Both the position numbers and the translations under genes were made by a program. The notes below the pieces were generated by a model, which worked only from the letters and a program-made list of their open reading frames with translations, made no database searches and was not told where the DNA came from. Below, piece after piece: positions 1 to 5,490 of a stretch of DNA of 5,490 nt. Position 1 is the first letter of the stretch, and the number at the start of each line of letters is the position of its first letter. Source of the stretch: Ignavibacteria bacterium (lineage in GTDB: Bacteria > Bacteroidota > Ignavibacteria > Ignavibacteriales > Melioribacteraceae); NCBI GenBank assembly GCA_003233295.1, contig QILJ01000190.1, forward strand, positions 1-5,490. The letters run 5' to 3'.

Positions 1-143
1 TTTTCGGTGAAAAATTTATTTTTTAGGTCTAAAATCAAGATAATAAAAATAAACCGATTGTATTATTCTAGATTGCTGAAATGATTAAATTGCTTTAAAA
101 AAAATAATTTACTATTTTCAATCACAATAAATTTAGTTAGTTT

Positions 144-158
144 GCACAACCGCACAAC
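144..158. repeat. Direct repeat GCACAAC x2, possible operator
   Basis: The heptamer GCACAAC occurs at 144-150 and again at 152-158, separated by one C, so the copies are 8 bp apart from start to start. It stands out because it is one of the few GC-containing blocks in a very AT-rich leader, and it lies just upstream of the TATAAT box. A regulator binding site is possible, but this is inference: the spacing is not a full helical turn and the motif is not the palindromic NrdR box. Confidence 0.35.
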
Positions 159-172
159 TGCTTCTAAGTTGT
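154..172. repeat. Short inverted repeat near nrdJ promoter
   Basis: ACAACT at 154-159 is the reverse complement of AGTTGT at 167-172, giving 6-bp arms around a 7-nt loop. It overlaps the second GCACAAC copy and ends six bases before the TATAAT hexamer. It could be a dimeric repressor site or a chance repeat. Confidence 0.25.
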
Positions 173-177
173 TGTTA

Positions 178-183
178 TATAAT
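178..183 (+). promoter_or_regulatory. Putative -10 box of nrdJ promoter
   Basis: A perfect TATAAT hexamer lies 57 bases upstream of the nrdJ ATG. No good -35 box sits 16-18 bp upstream (CAACTG at 155-160 is poor). As an alternative, TTTG at 141-144 is followed 20 nt later by TAAGTTGT at 165-172, a partial match to the Bacteroidota-type TTTG/TAnnTTTG promoter. Either assignment is tentative in such AT-rich DNA. Confidence 0.3.
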
Positions 184-230
184 AAGTTAAAGCCAATTTC
201 ATTAAAATTGATAAAAATCATTTAAATTAT

Positions 231-234
231 GGAG
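231..234 (+). promoter_or_regulatory. Ribosome binding site of nrdJ
   Basis: GGAG lies six bases before the ATG at 241 and fixes that start. An in-frame mini-ORF, ATG GAG CCC TGA at 229-240, overlaps the site and stops directly before the nrdJ ATG. This is probably a by-product of the SD sequence rather than a leader peptide. Confidence 0.6.
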
Positions 235-240
235 CCCTGA

Positions 241-1350
241 ATGAAAATTTCTAGATTATTTACTACCGCCGGTCAAGACCCTCTGGAATCGATCGAATTT
301 GTTAAAAGAACATCCGAAATCAAGAATCCTGATGGTTCGATGGTTTTTAAGTTGGATGATGTCGTAGTTCCGAAAAGCTGGTCGCAAGTAGCAACTGATA
401 TTATTGCACAAAAATATTTTAGAAAAGCGGGAGTTCCAAGATTATTAAAAAAGAATAATGAGAAGGGGATTCCGAAATGGCTGCAGTCATCTTCTGCAGA
501 TGTTGAAAGATTGGAAGCTCTACCTGAGAAAGATAGGCTTTCGTCAGAAACAGATTCAAGGCAAGTCTTTCATCGTCTTGCCGGCACATGGACATACTGG
601 GGCTTCAAAGCAAATTATTTTGATACTGAAGATGATGCGAAAACTTTTTATGATGAAATGGTTTATATGCTTGCTAATCAAATGGCAGCGCCGAACAGTC
701 CGCAATGGTTTAATACGGGATTGCACTGGGCGTATGGAATTAATGGTCCATCACAAGGTCACTATTATGTCGATTTCAAAACAGGCAAGTTGACTCATTC
801 AACTGATGCGTATACTCACCCGCAGCCTCATGCTTGTTTTATTCAGTCGGTCAGAGATGATCTTGTGAACGAAGGCGGAATAATGGATCTATTGACGCGA
901 GAAGCGAGATTATTCAAGTATGGTTCGGGTACAGGCACTAACTATTCCGATATTCGCGGAGCAAACGAACCGCTAAGCGGTGGAGGGAAATCTTCCGGTT
1001 TGATGTCATTTTTAAAAATCGGCGACAGATCTGCTGGGGCGATTAAATCCGGCGGTACTACTAGACGAGCGGCAAAAATGGTTACTCTTGATGTTGATCA
1101 CCCTGATATTGAGGAATTTGTTAACTGGAAAGTTGTTGAAGAACAAAAGGTTGCTTCTCTAGTTGCCGGTTCTCAGCTATGCAATCTGCATCTTAATAAT
1201 ATAATGAGCGCTTGTTTCAAAGAACATCCTGAAAATGATAGATTTAATAAGCATGTTAATAAACATCTACGAGTAGCAGTTCAAGAAGCGCGTAAAGCTC
1301 GAGTATCGGAAAATTATATTGAAAGAGTCATTCAATTAGCACACGATTGA
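241..1350 (+). CDS. nrdJ: NrdJ N-terminal fragment (frame 1)
   Basis: These 369 residues match the N-terminal third of class II reductases. Recognisable stretches are [11 protein letters not shown] (23-33), [20 protein letters not shown] (43-62), [15 protein letters not shown] (107-121), the very conserved [18 protein letters not shown] (149-166), [19 protein letters not shown] (195-213), [10 protein letters not shown] (225-234), LSGGGKSSG (245-253) and [12 protein letters not shown] (269-280). Cys199 in HACFIQS is the expected first redox cysteine that pairs with one in the second piece. No ATP-cone is evident ahead of the core. The start at 241 is supported by GGAG six bases upstream and by a family-like first residue run. 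The last family-like residues are [11 protein letters not shown], after which the frame meets TGA at 1348-1350 while the similarity continues one frame later. Alone it lacks the NPCSE catalytic loop and cannot be active. Confidence 0.85.
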   Translation: MKISRLFTTAGQDPLESIEFVKRTSEIKNPDGSMVFKLDDVVVPKSWSQVATDIIAQKYFRKAGVPRLLKKNNEKGIPKWLQSSSADVERLEALPEKDRLSSETDSRQVFHRLAGTWTYWGFKANYFDTEDDAKTFYDEMVYMLANQMAAPNSPQWFNTGLHWAYGINGPSQGHYYVDFKTGKLTHSTDAYTHPQPHACFIQSVRDDLVNEGGIMDLLTREARLFKYGSGTGTNYSDIRGANEPLSGGGKSSGLMSFLKIGDRSAGAIKSGGTTRRAAKMVTLDVDHPDIEEFVNWKVVEEQKVASLVAGSQLCNLHLNNIMSACFKEHPENDRFNKHVNKHLRVAVQEARKARVSENYIERVIQLAHD

Positions 1351-1352
1351 AT
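1330..1352. repeat. Inverted repeat spanning nrdJ break 1
   Basis: ATTCAAT at 1330-1336 is the exact reverse complement of ATTGAAT at 1346-1352, giving seven base pairs (an eighth T-G wobble is possible) around a nine-base loop. The premature TGA at 1348-1350 and the frame junction lie in its right arm. It could mark a slippage-prone hairpin where a short deletion occurred. The arms are AT-rich and only marginally stable as RNA, so chance cannot be excluded. Confidence 0.35.
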
Positions 1353-3448
1353 TTCCAGAGTATGATATCGATTGGAACTCCGAAGCTTATGCAACTGTAT
1401 CGGGACAAAATTCTAACAACTCCATTCGAGTAACAAATGGTTTTATGTCAGCAGTACTAAACGATAGTGAATGGCACCTATACGGCAGAACAGAAAAAAA
1501 GAAAGCCGCAGCGGAAGAACGTGATCCTGAACCGATGAAAACAGTTAAAGCCCGCGATCTGTGGGACGAAATCGGATTTGCAGCGTGGTCTTCGGCTGAC
1601 CCGGGAATTCAATTCCACACAACCATCAATGAATGGCATACTGCAAAGAACAGCGGTGAGATCAAGGCTTCAAATCCCTGCAGTGAATACATGTTCCTTG
1701 ATGATACAGCTTGTAATCTTGCTTCATTGAATTTAGTTAAGTTTTATGATGATGAGAAACATGAATTCAAGATCAAGAATTTCAGACATGCTGCCGAACT
1801 GTGGACTATAGTACTGGAGATCAGCGTACTGATGGCTCAGTATCCCAGTAAGGAAGTTGCACAGAACAGTTATGATTTCAGAACTCTTGGTTTGGGTTAT
1901 GCAAACCTGGGATCACTGCTGATGAGACAGGGGATACCATACGACAGCAAGGAAGCCCAAGCAATTACCGGCGCTGTAACTGCGATTATGCATATGACAG
2001 CATATGCAACTTCAGCAAAAATGGCTAAAGAGCTTGGACCATTTATCAAATATGAAATGAATAAAGACAGTATGTTAAAAGTGATCCATAATCACAAACG
2101 AGCTGCGTATAACGTTCCCCGTGAAGAGTATGAAGGATTGACAATTTACCCTCAGGGAATAAATCCGAAATATTGTCCGTCTGATCTTCTTGAAGCAGCG
2201 CGTGAAGATGCCGATAAAGCGGTTGAACTTGGCAAAAAATATGGATATCGTAATGCACAGGTAACAGTGTTAGCACCAACCGGTACTATCGGACTGGTTA
2301 TGGATTGTGATACTACAGGAATTGAACCAGATTTTGCGCTGGTCAAATTCAAAAAACTTGCTGGCGGCGGTTACTTTAAGATCATCAATCAATCGGTTCC
2401 ACCGGCGCTAAAAAAATTAGGGTACAATAGAGAACAAATAAAAGAGATAGAAAAATTTGCACAAGGAGCCGGCACTTTAAAAGGATGCCCTGTTATTAAT
2501 CATGAATCACTTAAAGCTAAAGGATTTACTGAAGATACGTTAACGAAGATCGAGTCTATACTTCCATCTGTATTTGAGATCGGGTTTGTTTTCAACAGGT
2601 ATACATTCGGTGATGATTTCTGTAAGAACAAATTGAATCTTACTGAAAAGCAGTTGACCGATTTTGATTTCAGTATGCTTGAGTATCTAGGCTTTAGTAA
2701 AGAAGAAATTTCTGCTGCTAATGATTACGTGTGTGGTACAATGACAACTGAGGGAGCCCCTTTCTTAAAACATGAAGATTACCCGGTTTTTGATTGCGCG
2801 AATAAATGCGGAAAAAAAGGAACCAGATATATTGCATCCGAAGCGCATATTCATATAATGGCAGCAGCTCAGCCGTTTATTTCCGGTGCAATTTCAAAGA
2901 CCATAAATCTTCCTAATGATGCAACTATCGAAGATGTTAAAGATGCATATGTTCAATCGTGGCAGCTTGGAATAAAAGCAAATGCACTCTATCGAGATGG
3001 ATCAAAACTTTCACAGCCTCTTAATACAATATCTGAAGATGAAATTGTAGATGAAATTATTGAAGCAAAGGAAAAAGTTGATATCGTTAGAGTAGCTGAA
3101 AAAATAATCCACCGCTATATCGCAAAAAGAAGAAGACTCCCTGATAGAAGAGAAGGATACACTCAGAAAGTAAAAATAAATGGGCAGACTGTTTACTTAA
3201 GAACCGGCGAGTATGAAAGTGGTGAACTTGGTGAGATCTTCATTGATATGGCAAAAGAAGGTGCGGCATACAGAAGTCTGCTGAATAATTTCGCCATCGC
3301 AATTTCACTAGGTTTACAGCATGGTGTTCCTCTTGAAGAATTCGTTGATGCATTTATATTTACAAGATTCGAACCCAGCGGTCCGGTTTCCGGTCATAAG
3401 AGAATTAAAATGTCAACATCTGTGATCGACTATATATTCCTTATTTAG
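1352..3448 (+). CDS. nrdJ: NrdJ central catalytic fragment (frame 2)
   Basis: Frame 2 is open from 1340, and family similarity starts at Phe-Pro-Glu-Tyr-Asp (1352) and runs through [13 protein letters not shown]. The first ATG is at 1445 with no Shine-Dalgarno and lies inside conserved sequence, so independent initiation is doubtful. Counting from that Met, the active site loop NPCSE is at 77-81: Asn77, Cys79 (thiyl radical cysteine) and Glu81. Cys90 in [11 protein letters not shown] has the 11-residue spacing expected of the second redox cysteine (as Cys408/Cys419 in the Lactobacillus leichmannii enzyme). APTGTIG (277-283) is the phosphate-binding motif. DYVCGTM and [11 protein letters not shown] (427-458) and [18 protein letters not shown] (473-490) are family landmarks. 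Residues about 571-630 form the TSCPD-type region, followed by [12 protein letters not shown] (639-650). The frame ends IDYIF-Leu-Ile-stop, where relatives continue with Arg-Glu-Leu-Ala-Val and then YLGR. Confidence 0.85.
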   Translation, partial: FPEYDIDWNSEAYATVSGQNSNNSIRVTNGFMSAVLNDSEWHLYGRTEKKKAAAEERDPEPMKTVKARDLWDEIGFAAWSSADPGIQFHTTINEWHTAKNSGEIKASNPCSEYMFLDDTACNLASLNLVKFYDDEKHEFKIKNFRHAAELWTIVLEISVLMAQYPSKEVAQNSYDFRTLGLGYANLGSLLMRQGIPYDSKEAQAITGAVTAIMHMTAYATSAKMAKELGPFIKYEMNKDSMLKVIHNHKRAAYNVPREEYEGLTIYPQGINPKYCPSDLLEAAREDADKAVELGKKYGYRNAQVTVLAPTGTIGLVMDCDTTGIEPDFALVKFKKLAGGGYFKIINQSVPPALKKLGYNREQIKEIEKFAQGAGTLKGCPVINHESLKAKGFTEDTLTKIESILPSVFEIGFVFNRYTFGDDFCKNKLNLTEKQLTDFDFSMLEYLGFSKEEISAANDYVCGTMTTEGAPFLKHEDYPVFDCANKCGKKGTRYIASEAHIHIMAAAQPFISGAISKTINLPNDATIEDVKDAYVQSWQLGIKANALYRDGSKLSQPLNTISEDEIVDEIIEAKEKVDIVRVAEKIIHRYIAKRRRLPDRREGYTQKVKINGQTVYLRTGEYESGELGEIFIDMAKEGAAYRSLLNNFAIAISLGLQHGVPLEEFVDAFIFTRFEPSGPVSGHKRIKMSTSVIDYIFLI

Positions 3449-3801
3449 GTAGAGAAGATCTGGCACATGTAAGTGATGATGAAGCGGAAAAATCCAGCAG
3501 CGATCATGTAAGGGTTGTTGAACCGGAATATGAGAGTGAAGAAGTTATCAGTGAAAGAATGATTGTGCTGGATAAAGAACCGACACCTATTGATAAACCG
3601 GAACCAGCAAAAACCGGTGCTTCTCTCAGGAAAGCTAATCAGCAGATGAACAAAGCTGCAGTCATGCAGAGAGAAAGGCAAAAAGCCAAGGAAAGAGGTT
3701 ACACTGGTGATATTTGCCCTGAATGTGGAAGCATGACAATGGTACGAAACGGTACATGTCTCAAGTGTAATACTTGCGGTGCTACAACCGGGTGCAGCTA
3801 A
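3442..3801 (+). CDS. nrdJ: NrdJ C-terminal cysteine-tail fragment (frame 1)
   Basis: Similarity resumes at [10 protein letters not shown] (from 3442), back in the same frame as the first piece. An acidic, low-conservation linker follows, then a basic helix-like segment ([20 protein letters not shown]), then a zinc-ribbon-like tail with cysteines in the pattern CPEC-x10-CLKC-x2-C-x5-C (3715-3795), ending Thr-Thr-Gly-Cys-Ser. In class II and class I reductases C-terminal cysteines re-reduce the active-site disulfide and accept electrons from thioredoxin or a similar donor; that this tail does so here is inferred. Frame 1 is open from 3409, but the first ATG is at 3559 without a good ribosome binding site, so an independently translated product would lack the conserved start of this piece. 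It ends at TAA 3799-3801, followed 25 bases later by a terminator. Confidence 0.8.
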   Translation, partial: YLGREDLAHVSDDEAEKSSSDHVRVVEPEYESEEVISERMIVLDKEPTPIDKPEPAKTGASLRKANQQMNKAAVMQRERQKAKERGYTGDICPECGSMTMVRNGTCLKCNTCGATTGCS

Positions 3802-3825
3802 ATATTGACAAGATAAAAACAATTA

Positions 3826-3864
3826 AGAAGGGGGAATTGAAATTCCCCTTTTTTATTTTGTTTT
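3826..3864 (+). terminator. Rho-independent terminator after nrdJ
   Basis: GGGGAAT at 3831-3837 pairs with ATTCCCC at 3842-3848 around a TGAA loop, and the stem can extend outward with A-T and G-T pairs to 3826-3853. A T-rich tract (3849-3864, TTTTTTATTTTGTTTT) follows directly. This is a textbook intrinsic terminator on the + strand. The A-rich left flank is too weak to call it bidirectional with confidence, and there is no minus-strand gene needing one. Confidence 0.9.
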
Positions 3865-3867
3865 AAA

Positions 3868-3896
3868 TTGATTTTTACTCATTAAAACAATAAATT
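3868..3896 (+). promoter_or_regulatory. Possible promoter of the yggS-divIVA-pnp operon
   Basis: TTGATT (3868-3873) and TAAATT (3891-3896) are separated by exactly 17 bp. Each matches four of six bases of the sigma-70 -35 and -10 consensus. A start near 3903 would give a leader of about 15 nt before the yggS ATG. Since a strong terminator precedes it, a promoter is expected in this gap, but the AT-rich sequence makes the exact boxes uncertain. Confidence 0.35.
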
Positions 3897-3917
3897 CCTT
3901 TCTTAATTTTTTTTGAA

Positions 3918-4619
3918 ATGATTACAGAAAATGTCCATATTGTAAAAGAAAAAATTGCAGAAATTTGTGATAATTCCGGGCGAAAGCCGGAAGAAATAAC
4001 ACTGATTGCAGTTTCAAAAACTAATCCGGTCAGCGCGATTGAAGAAGCTGTTTCTGCAGGAATTACTGATCTGGGAGAAAATAAAGCTCAGGAATTAAGA
4101 GACAAAAGTAAATTGATCGAAGGTGACTTTAACTGGCATTTTATTGGTCATTTGCAGACGAACAAAGTTAAATATGTTATAAAATCAGCAGAATATATTC
4201 ATTCTGTTGATTCTGTTAAATTGGTAGAAGAGATCAATAGAAAAGCAGAATCAATTGATAAAGTTCAGAAAATTTTGATTGAAGTGAATACTTCCGGCGA
4301 AGTTTCTAAGTATGGAATTCATGATTTTGAAATTCTTAAAAATTTAATTGAAGAATGTAAATCGTATTCTAATATTGAAGTAAAAGGACTAATGACAATG
4401 GCTCCATTTACTTCTGACGAAAATGTGATCAGAAAATGCTTTTCTGATTTGCGAGAAATGAAAGAGAAATTAAATAATCATTGGCAAAATATAACCGAGC
4501 TTTCGATGGGAATGACCAATGATTATAAAATTGCAATAGAGGAAGGCTCAACAATGCTGAGGATAGGAACTGCGATCTTCGGTCAACGAGATATTTCAAA
4601 AAATTGGAGGGAAAAATGA
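3918..4619 (+). CDS. yggS: YggS/PLPBP-family pyridoxal phosphate-binding protein
   Basis: This 233-residue protein belongs to the PLP homeostasis family (E. coli YggS, human PLPBP/PROSC, B. subtilis YlmE), single-domain cytosolic proteins with the fold of the alanine racemase barrel. They bind PLP but show no known catalysis and act on vitamin B6 and amino-acid balance. The PLP lysine is Lys34 in LIAVSKT (29-35). Other family motifs are GENKAQEL (53-60), WHFIGHLQTNK (73-83), HSVDS (95-99), EVNTSGEVSKYG (122-133), GLMTMAP (157-163) and the phosphate-binding end SMGMTNDY...AI..GSTMLRIGTAIFG (196-222). Length and N-terminus match the family, so the ATG at 3918 is well supported although there is no Shine-Dalgarno ahead of it, only a T-run. 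The stop overlaps the next start (ATGA). It is the first gene of a three-gene unit. Confidence 0.95.
   Translation: MITENVHIVKEKIAEICDNSGRKPEEITLIAVSKTNPVSAIEEAVSAGITDLGENKAQELRDKSKLIEGDFNWHFIGHLQTNKVKYVIKSAEYIHSVDSVKLVEEINRKAESIDKVQKILIEVNTSGEVSKYGIHDFEILKNLIEECKSYSNIEVKGLMTMAPFTSDENVIRKCFSDLREMKEKLNNHWQNITELSMGMTNDYKIAIEEGSTMLRIGTAIFGQRDISKNWREK
4606..4611 (+). promoter_or_regulatory. Ribosome binding site of divIVA
   Basis: GGAGGG ends four bases before the ATG at 4616 and lies inside the last codons of yggS. It decides the divIVA start in favour of the ATG at 4616 over the in-frame TTG at 4604, which overlaps the site itself. Confidence 0.7.
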
Positions 4620-5128
4620 AATTCAGCCCTTTCAGTATAAAGGCTCAAGAATTTGCTAAATCATTCATGGGTTATGATAAGGATGAGGTTAGAGTATTCT
4701 TAGAAACACTCTCTAACGAATTTGAAAGCTTGCAGAAAGAGAATCAAAAACTTTTAGATGAAATAGAAAAAAATGCTGATGAGATTGCAGAGTATAAAAA
4801 GCTGGAAAAATCTTTACAGACAACACTTCTTACAGCGCAGGAATCATCAAGCAAATCTGTTGAATCGGCTAAGAAGCAGAATCAATTGATAATTAAGGAA
4901 GCGGAAATTAAAGCCAATCAGATTATTGAAAAAGCTAAATTAGAAAAGTTGAAAGAAGAAAAAAAACTATTTGTCGCAAAACTAAAATCGATGGTTGAAA
5001 CTCAAGCAAGTATTTTAGATATGGGCGGTAACCCAATTGACAGTAAAAATCCTATAATCGAAGCAAACAATGTCGAAACAAATCAATCTAAAATAGATGA
5101 AGATGATGTTCTGGAGAAATTGTTATGA
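4616..5128 (+). CDS. DivIVA-family coiled-coil polar/division protein
   Basis: The 170-residue product begins with the DivIVA signature: SPFSIKAQEFAKSFMGYDKDEV (residues 4-25) aligns position for position with the N-terminus of B. subtilis DivIVA. A long charged, Glu/Lys-rich coiled coil covers roughly residues 28-70 and 85-128, including the typical break and the AQESS and KEAEIKANQIIEKA stretches. A low-complexity acidic tail ends in DEDDVLEKLL. DivIVA proteins oligomerise on curved membranes and recruit division, pole or envelope-growth factors; the partners here are unknown. Phe17, which inserts into the membrane in B. subtilis, is kept, but the adjacent Arg18 is Met. The start at 4616 is chosen for its GGAGGG site and ATGA overlap with yggS. 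The stop again overlaps the next start. GpsB-like or Wag31-like roles cannot be told apart from sequence. Confidence 0.85.
   Translation: MKFSPFSIKAQEFAKSFMGYDKDEVRVFLETLSNEFESLQKENQKLLDEIEKNADEIAEYKKLEKSLQTTLLTAQESSSKSVESAKKQNQLIIKEAEIKANQIIEKAKLEKLKEEKKLFVAKLKSMVETQASILDMGGNPIDSKNPIIEANNVETNQSKIDEDDVLEKLL
5113..5116 (+). promoter_or_regulatory. Ribosome binding site of the phosphorylase gene
   Basis: GGAG lies eight bases before the ATG at 5125, within the divIVA coding end. It supports 5125 over the later in-frame ATG at 5143, and the ATGA overlap suggests coupled translation. Confidence 0.5.
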
Positions 5129-5490
5129 GCGAACTTTTAACAATGATAGATGAAACTTTAGAAGTAATAAGGTCGAAAACAGAAAAGACCTATGAAGTCG
5201 GAATAATTTTAGGAACCGGTTTGGGAGGACTTGTTAAAGATATCAACATTGAATATGAGATTGACTACGATCAACTTCCGCACTTTCCTCTTTCCACTGT
5301 TGAATCTCATCAGGGTAAGTTGATCTTTGGAACACTCGGCGGAAAGAATGTTGTTGCGATGCAGGGACGCTTTCATTACTACGAAGGATATTCGATGAAG
5401 CAGATTACTTATCCGGTTAGAGTAATGAAAAAACTGGGCGTTGAAACTTTACTTGTATCCAATGCATGCGGAGGAATGAATCCTCTTTAC
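5125..5490 (+). CDS. Purine nucleoside phosphorylase, 5' part (cut by window edge)
   Basis: An open frame of 122 codons starts at the ATG at 5125, overlapping the divIVA stop by 4 nt, and continues past the right edge. The sequence fits the trimeric purine nucleoside phosphorylase (PNP I) family, which splits inosine or guanosine with phosphate into base and ribose 1-phosphate in the cytosol for purine salvage. Motifs are GIILGTGLGG (26-35, phosphate loop, the GSGLG of mammalian PNP), STVESHQGKL (57-66, with the phosphate-contacting His), MQGRFHYYEGY (79-89, with the conserved Arg, His and Tyr) and VSNACGGMNP (111-120, base/ribose site, usually NAAGG). The related methylthioadenosine phosphorylases share the fold, but the QGRFHYYEGY and GGMNP motifs favour PNP. 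About 150 residues, including the purine-specificity Glu and Asn, lie outside the window, so substrate preference (6-oxo purines) is inferred. Confidence 0.9.
   Translation, partial: MSELLTMIDETLEVIRSKTEKTYEVGIILGTGLGGLVKDINIEYEIDYDQLPHFPLSTVESHQGKLIFGTLGGKNVVAMQGRFHYYEGYSMKQITYPVRVMKKLGVETLLVSNACGGMNPLY

Larger units (their letters stand above)
1..240. other. AT-rich non-coding leader upstream of nrdJ
   Basis: No convincing coding region is seen in this stretch on either strand, and there is no recognisable end of an upstream gene. It is strongly AT-rich with runs of A and T. Visible structure is limited to a loose AT hairpin (ATAATA at 40-45 with TATTAT at 61-66), a GCACAAC direct repeat at 144-158, a small inverted repeat at 154-172 and a TATAAT hexamer at 178-183. 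It probably holds the promoter and control sites of nrdJ. No cobalamin riboswitch core or classical 16-bp palindromic NrdR box could be recognised. Confidence 0.6.
241..3801 (+). pseudogene. nrdJ: Class II B12-dependent ribonucleotide reductase, frame broken twice
   Basis: The whole gene would encode an adenosylcobalamin-dependent ribonucleoside reductase, which makes deoxyribonucleotides in the cytosol without a separate radical-generating subunit. Joined across its breaks it gives about 1,190 residues, close to the usual length of the long NrdJ family: N-terminal class II domain, catalytic barrel, TSCPD-type domain and a C-terminal cysteine tail. It reads in frame 1 to a TGA at 1348-1350, in frame 2 to a TAG at 3446-3448, then in frame 1 to TAA at 3799-3801. 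Similarity resumes immediately after each break, but about five and six family residues are missing, suggesting deletions near 14 and 16 nt. The redox and catalytic cysteines are divided among the pieces, so the gene as written should not yield an active enzyme. An assembly or sequencing artefact in an intact gene is a serious alternative. Confidence 0.8.

Noticed and set aside
33..74. Possible hairpin (AATC/GATT and ATAATA/TATTAT) in the leader
   Set aside because: The arms are short, purely AT-rich and interrupted, with no following T-tract; such pairing is expected by chance in this composition.
1..240. Cobalamin riboswitch upstream of nrdJ
   Set aside because: No conserved B12-box-like sequence or GC-rich multi-stem structure is visible, and these switches normally control B12-independent isozymes or uptake genes rather than nrdJ.
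229..240. Mini-ORF ATG GAG CCC TGA as a leader peptide for nrdJ
   Set aside because: It is only three codons, overlaps the ribosome binding site and has no ribosome binding site of its own; chance is the simpler explanation.
458..793. A 111-codon open frame on the + strand inside the first nrdJ piece
   Set aside because: It overlaps strongly conserved NrdJ sequence in another frame and its translation has no recognisable family character.
1340..1352. Intron or intein insertion as the cause of the nrdJ break
   Set aside because: Reductase genes often host such elements, but here sequence is lost rather than gained at both junctions, and no intron core or intein splice motifs are present.
2046..2352. 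Two minus-strand open frames (2046-2279 and 2152-2352)
   Set aside because: Both lie opposite the conserved catalytic region of nrdJ, including the APTGTIG motif, and show no protein-family features or ribosome binding sites.
3445..3822. A 125-codon minus-strand open frame
   Set aside because: It is antisense to the NrdJ cysteine tail, whose zinc-ribbon-like cysteine pattern clearly identifies the + strand as coding. Its Cys/Phe-rich translation is typical of an antisense shadow.
4604..4615. TTG start extending DivIVA by four residues
   Set aside because: The TTG overlaps the GGAGGG ribosome binding site that serves the ATG at 4616, and the 4616 start aligns exactly with the DivIVA N-terminus.

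Overview
The window is one stretch of bacterial chromosome, all genes on the + strand, AT-rich, with non-coding gaps only at 1-240 and 3802-3917. It holds a broken class II (adenosylcobalamin-dependent) ribonucleotide reductase gene, nrdJ, a strong intrinsic terminator, and then a tightly packed three-gene unit: a YggS/PLPBP pyridoxal-phosphate protein, a DivIVA-family coiled-coil protein and the 5' part of a purine nucleoside phosphorylase gene that runs off the right edge. The DivIVA protein, the long NrdJ with a C-terminal cysteine-rich tail, the absence of a Shine-Dalgarno sequence before yggS and the base composition would fit a member of the Bacteroidota/Ignavibacteria/Chlorobi side of the tree. 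That placement is an inference from gene types, not from a marker gene.

Region 1-240 is non-coding and AT-rich. It carries a GCACAAC direct repeat, a small inverted repeat and a TATAAT box, a plausible control region for nrdJ. Region 241-3801 is one nrdJ gene of about 1,190 residues, read in three pieces: frame 1 (241-1350), frame 2 (about 1352-3448) and frame 1 again (about 3442-3801). At both junctions the protein similarity continues almost directly across the break, but about five or six residues that the family normally has are missing as well as the frame being shifted. The best explanation is two short deletions of roughly 14 and 16 nt, which together would restore the original frame. 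The catalytic cysteines lie in the first and second pieces and the reducing cysteine tail in the third, so no single piece can be a complete enzyme. The middle and last pieces lack convincing start sites. This means a pseudogene or an assembly/sequence artefact, with a functional split or recoding as a less likely option.

A GC-rich hairpin followed by a T-tract at 3826-3864 ends the nrdJ unit. A weak promoter-like pair precedes yggS (3918-4619). yggS, divIVA (4616-5128) and the phosphorylase gene (from 5125) overlap by 4 nt at each joint (ATGA), so they are almost certainly one operon linking PLP homeostasis, cell-pole or division scaffolding and purine salvage.

I see no CRISPR array, transposase, tRNA, rRNA or riboswitch, and no clearly new biological system. 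The most notable signals are the twice-interrupted nrdJ and a DivIVA that has Met where the classic membrane-binding Arg18 would be.
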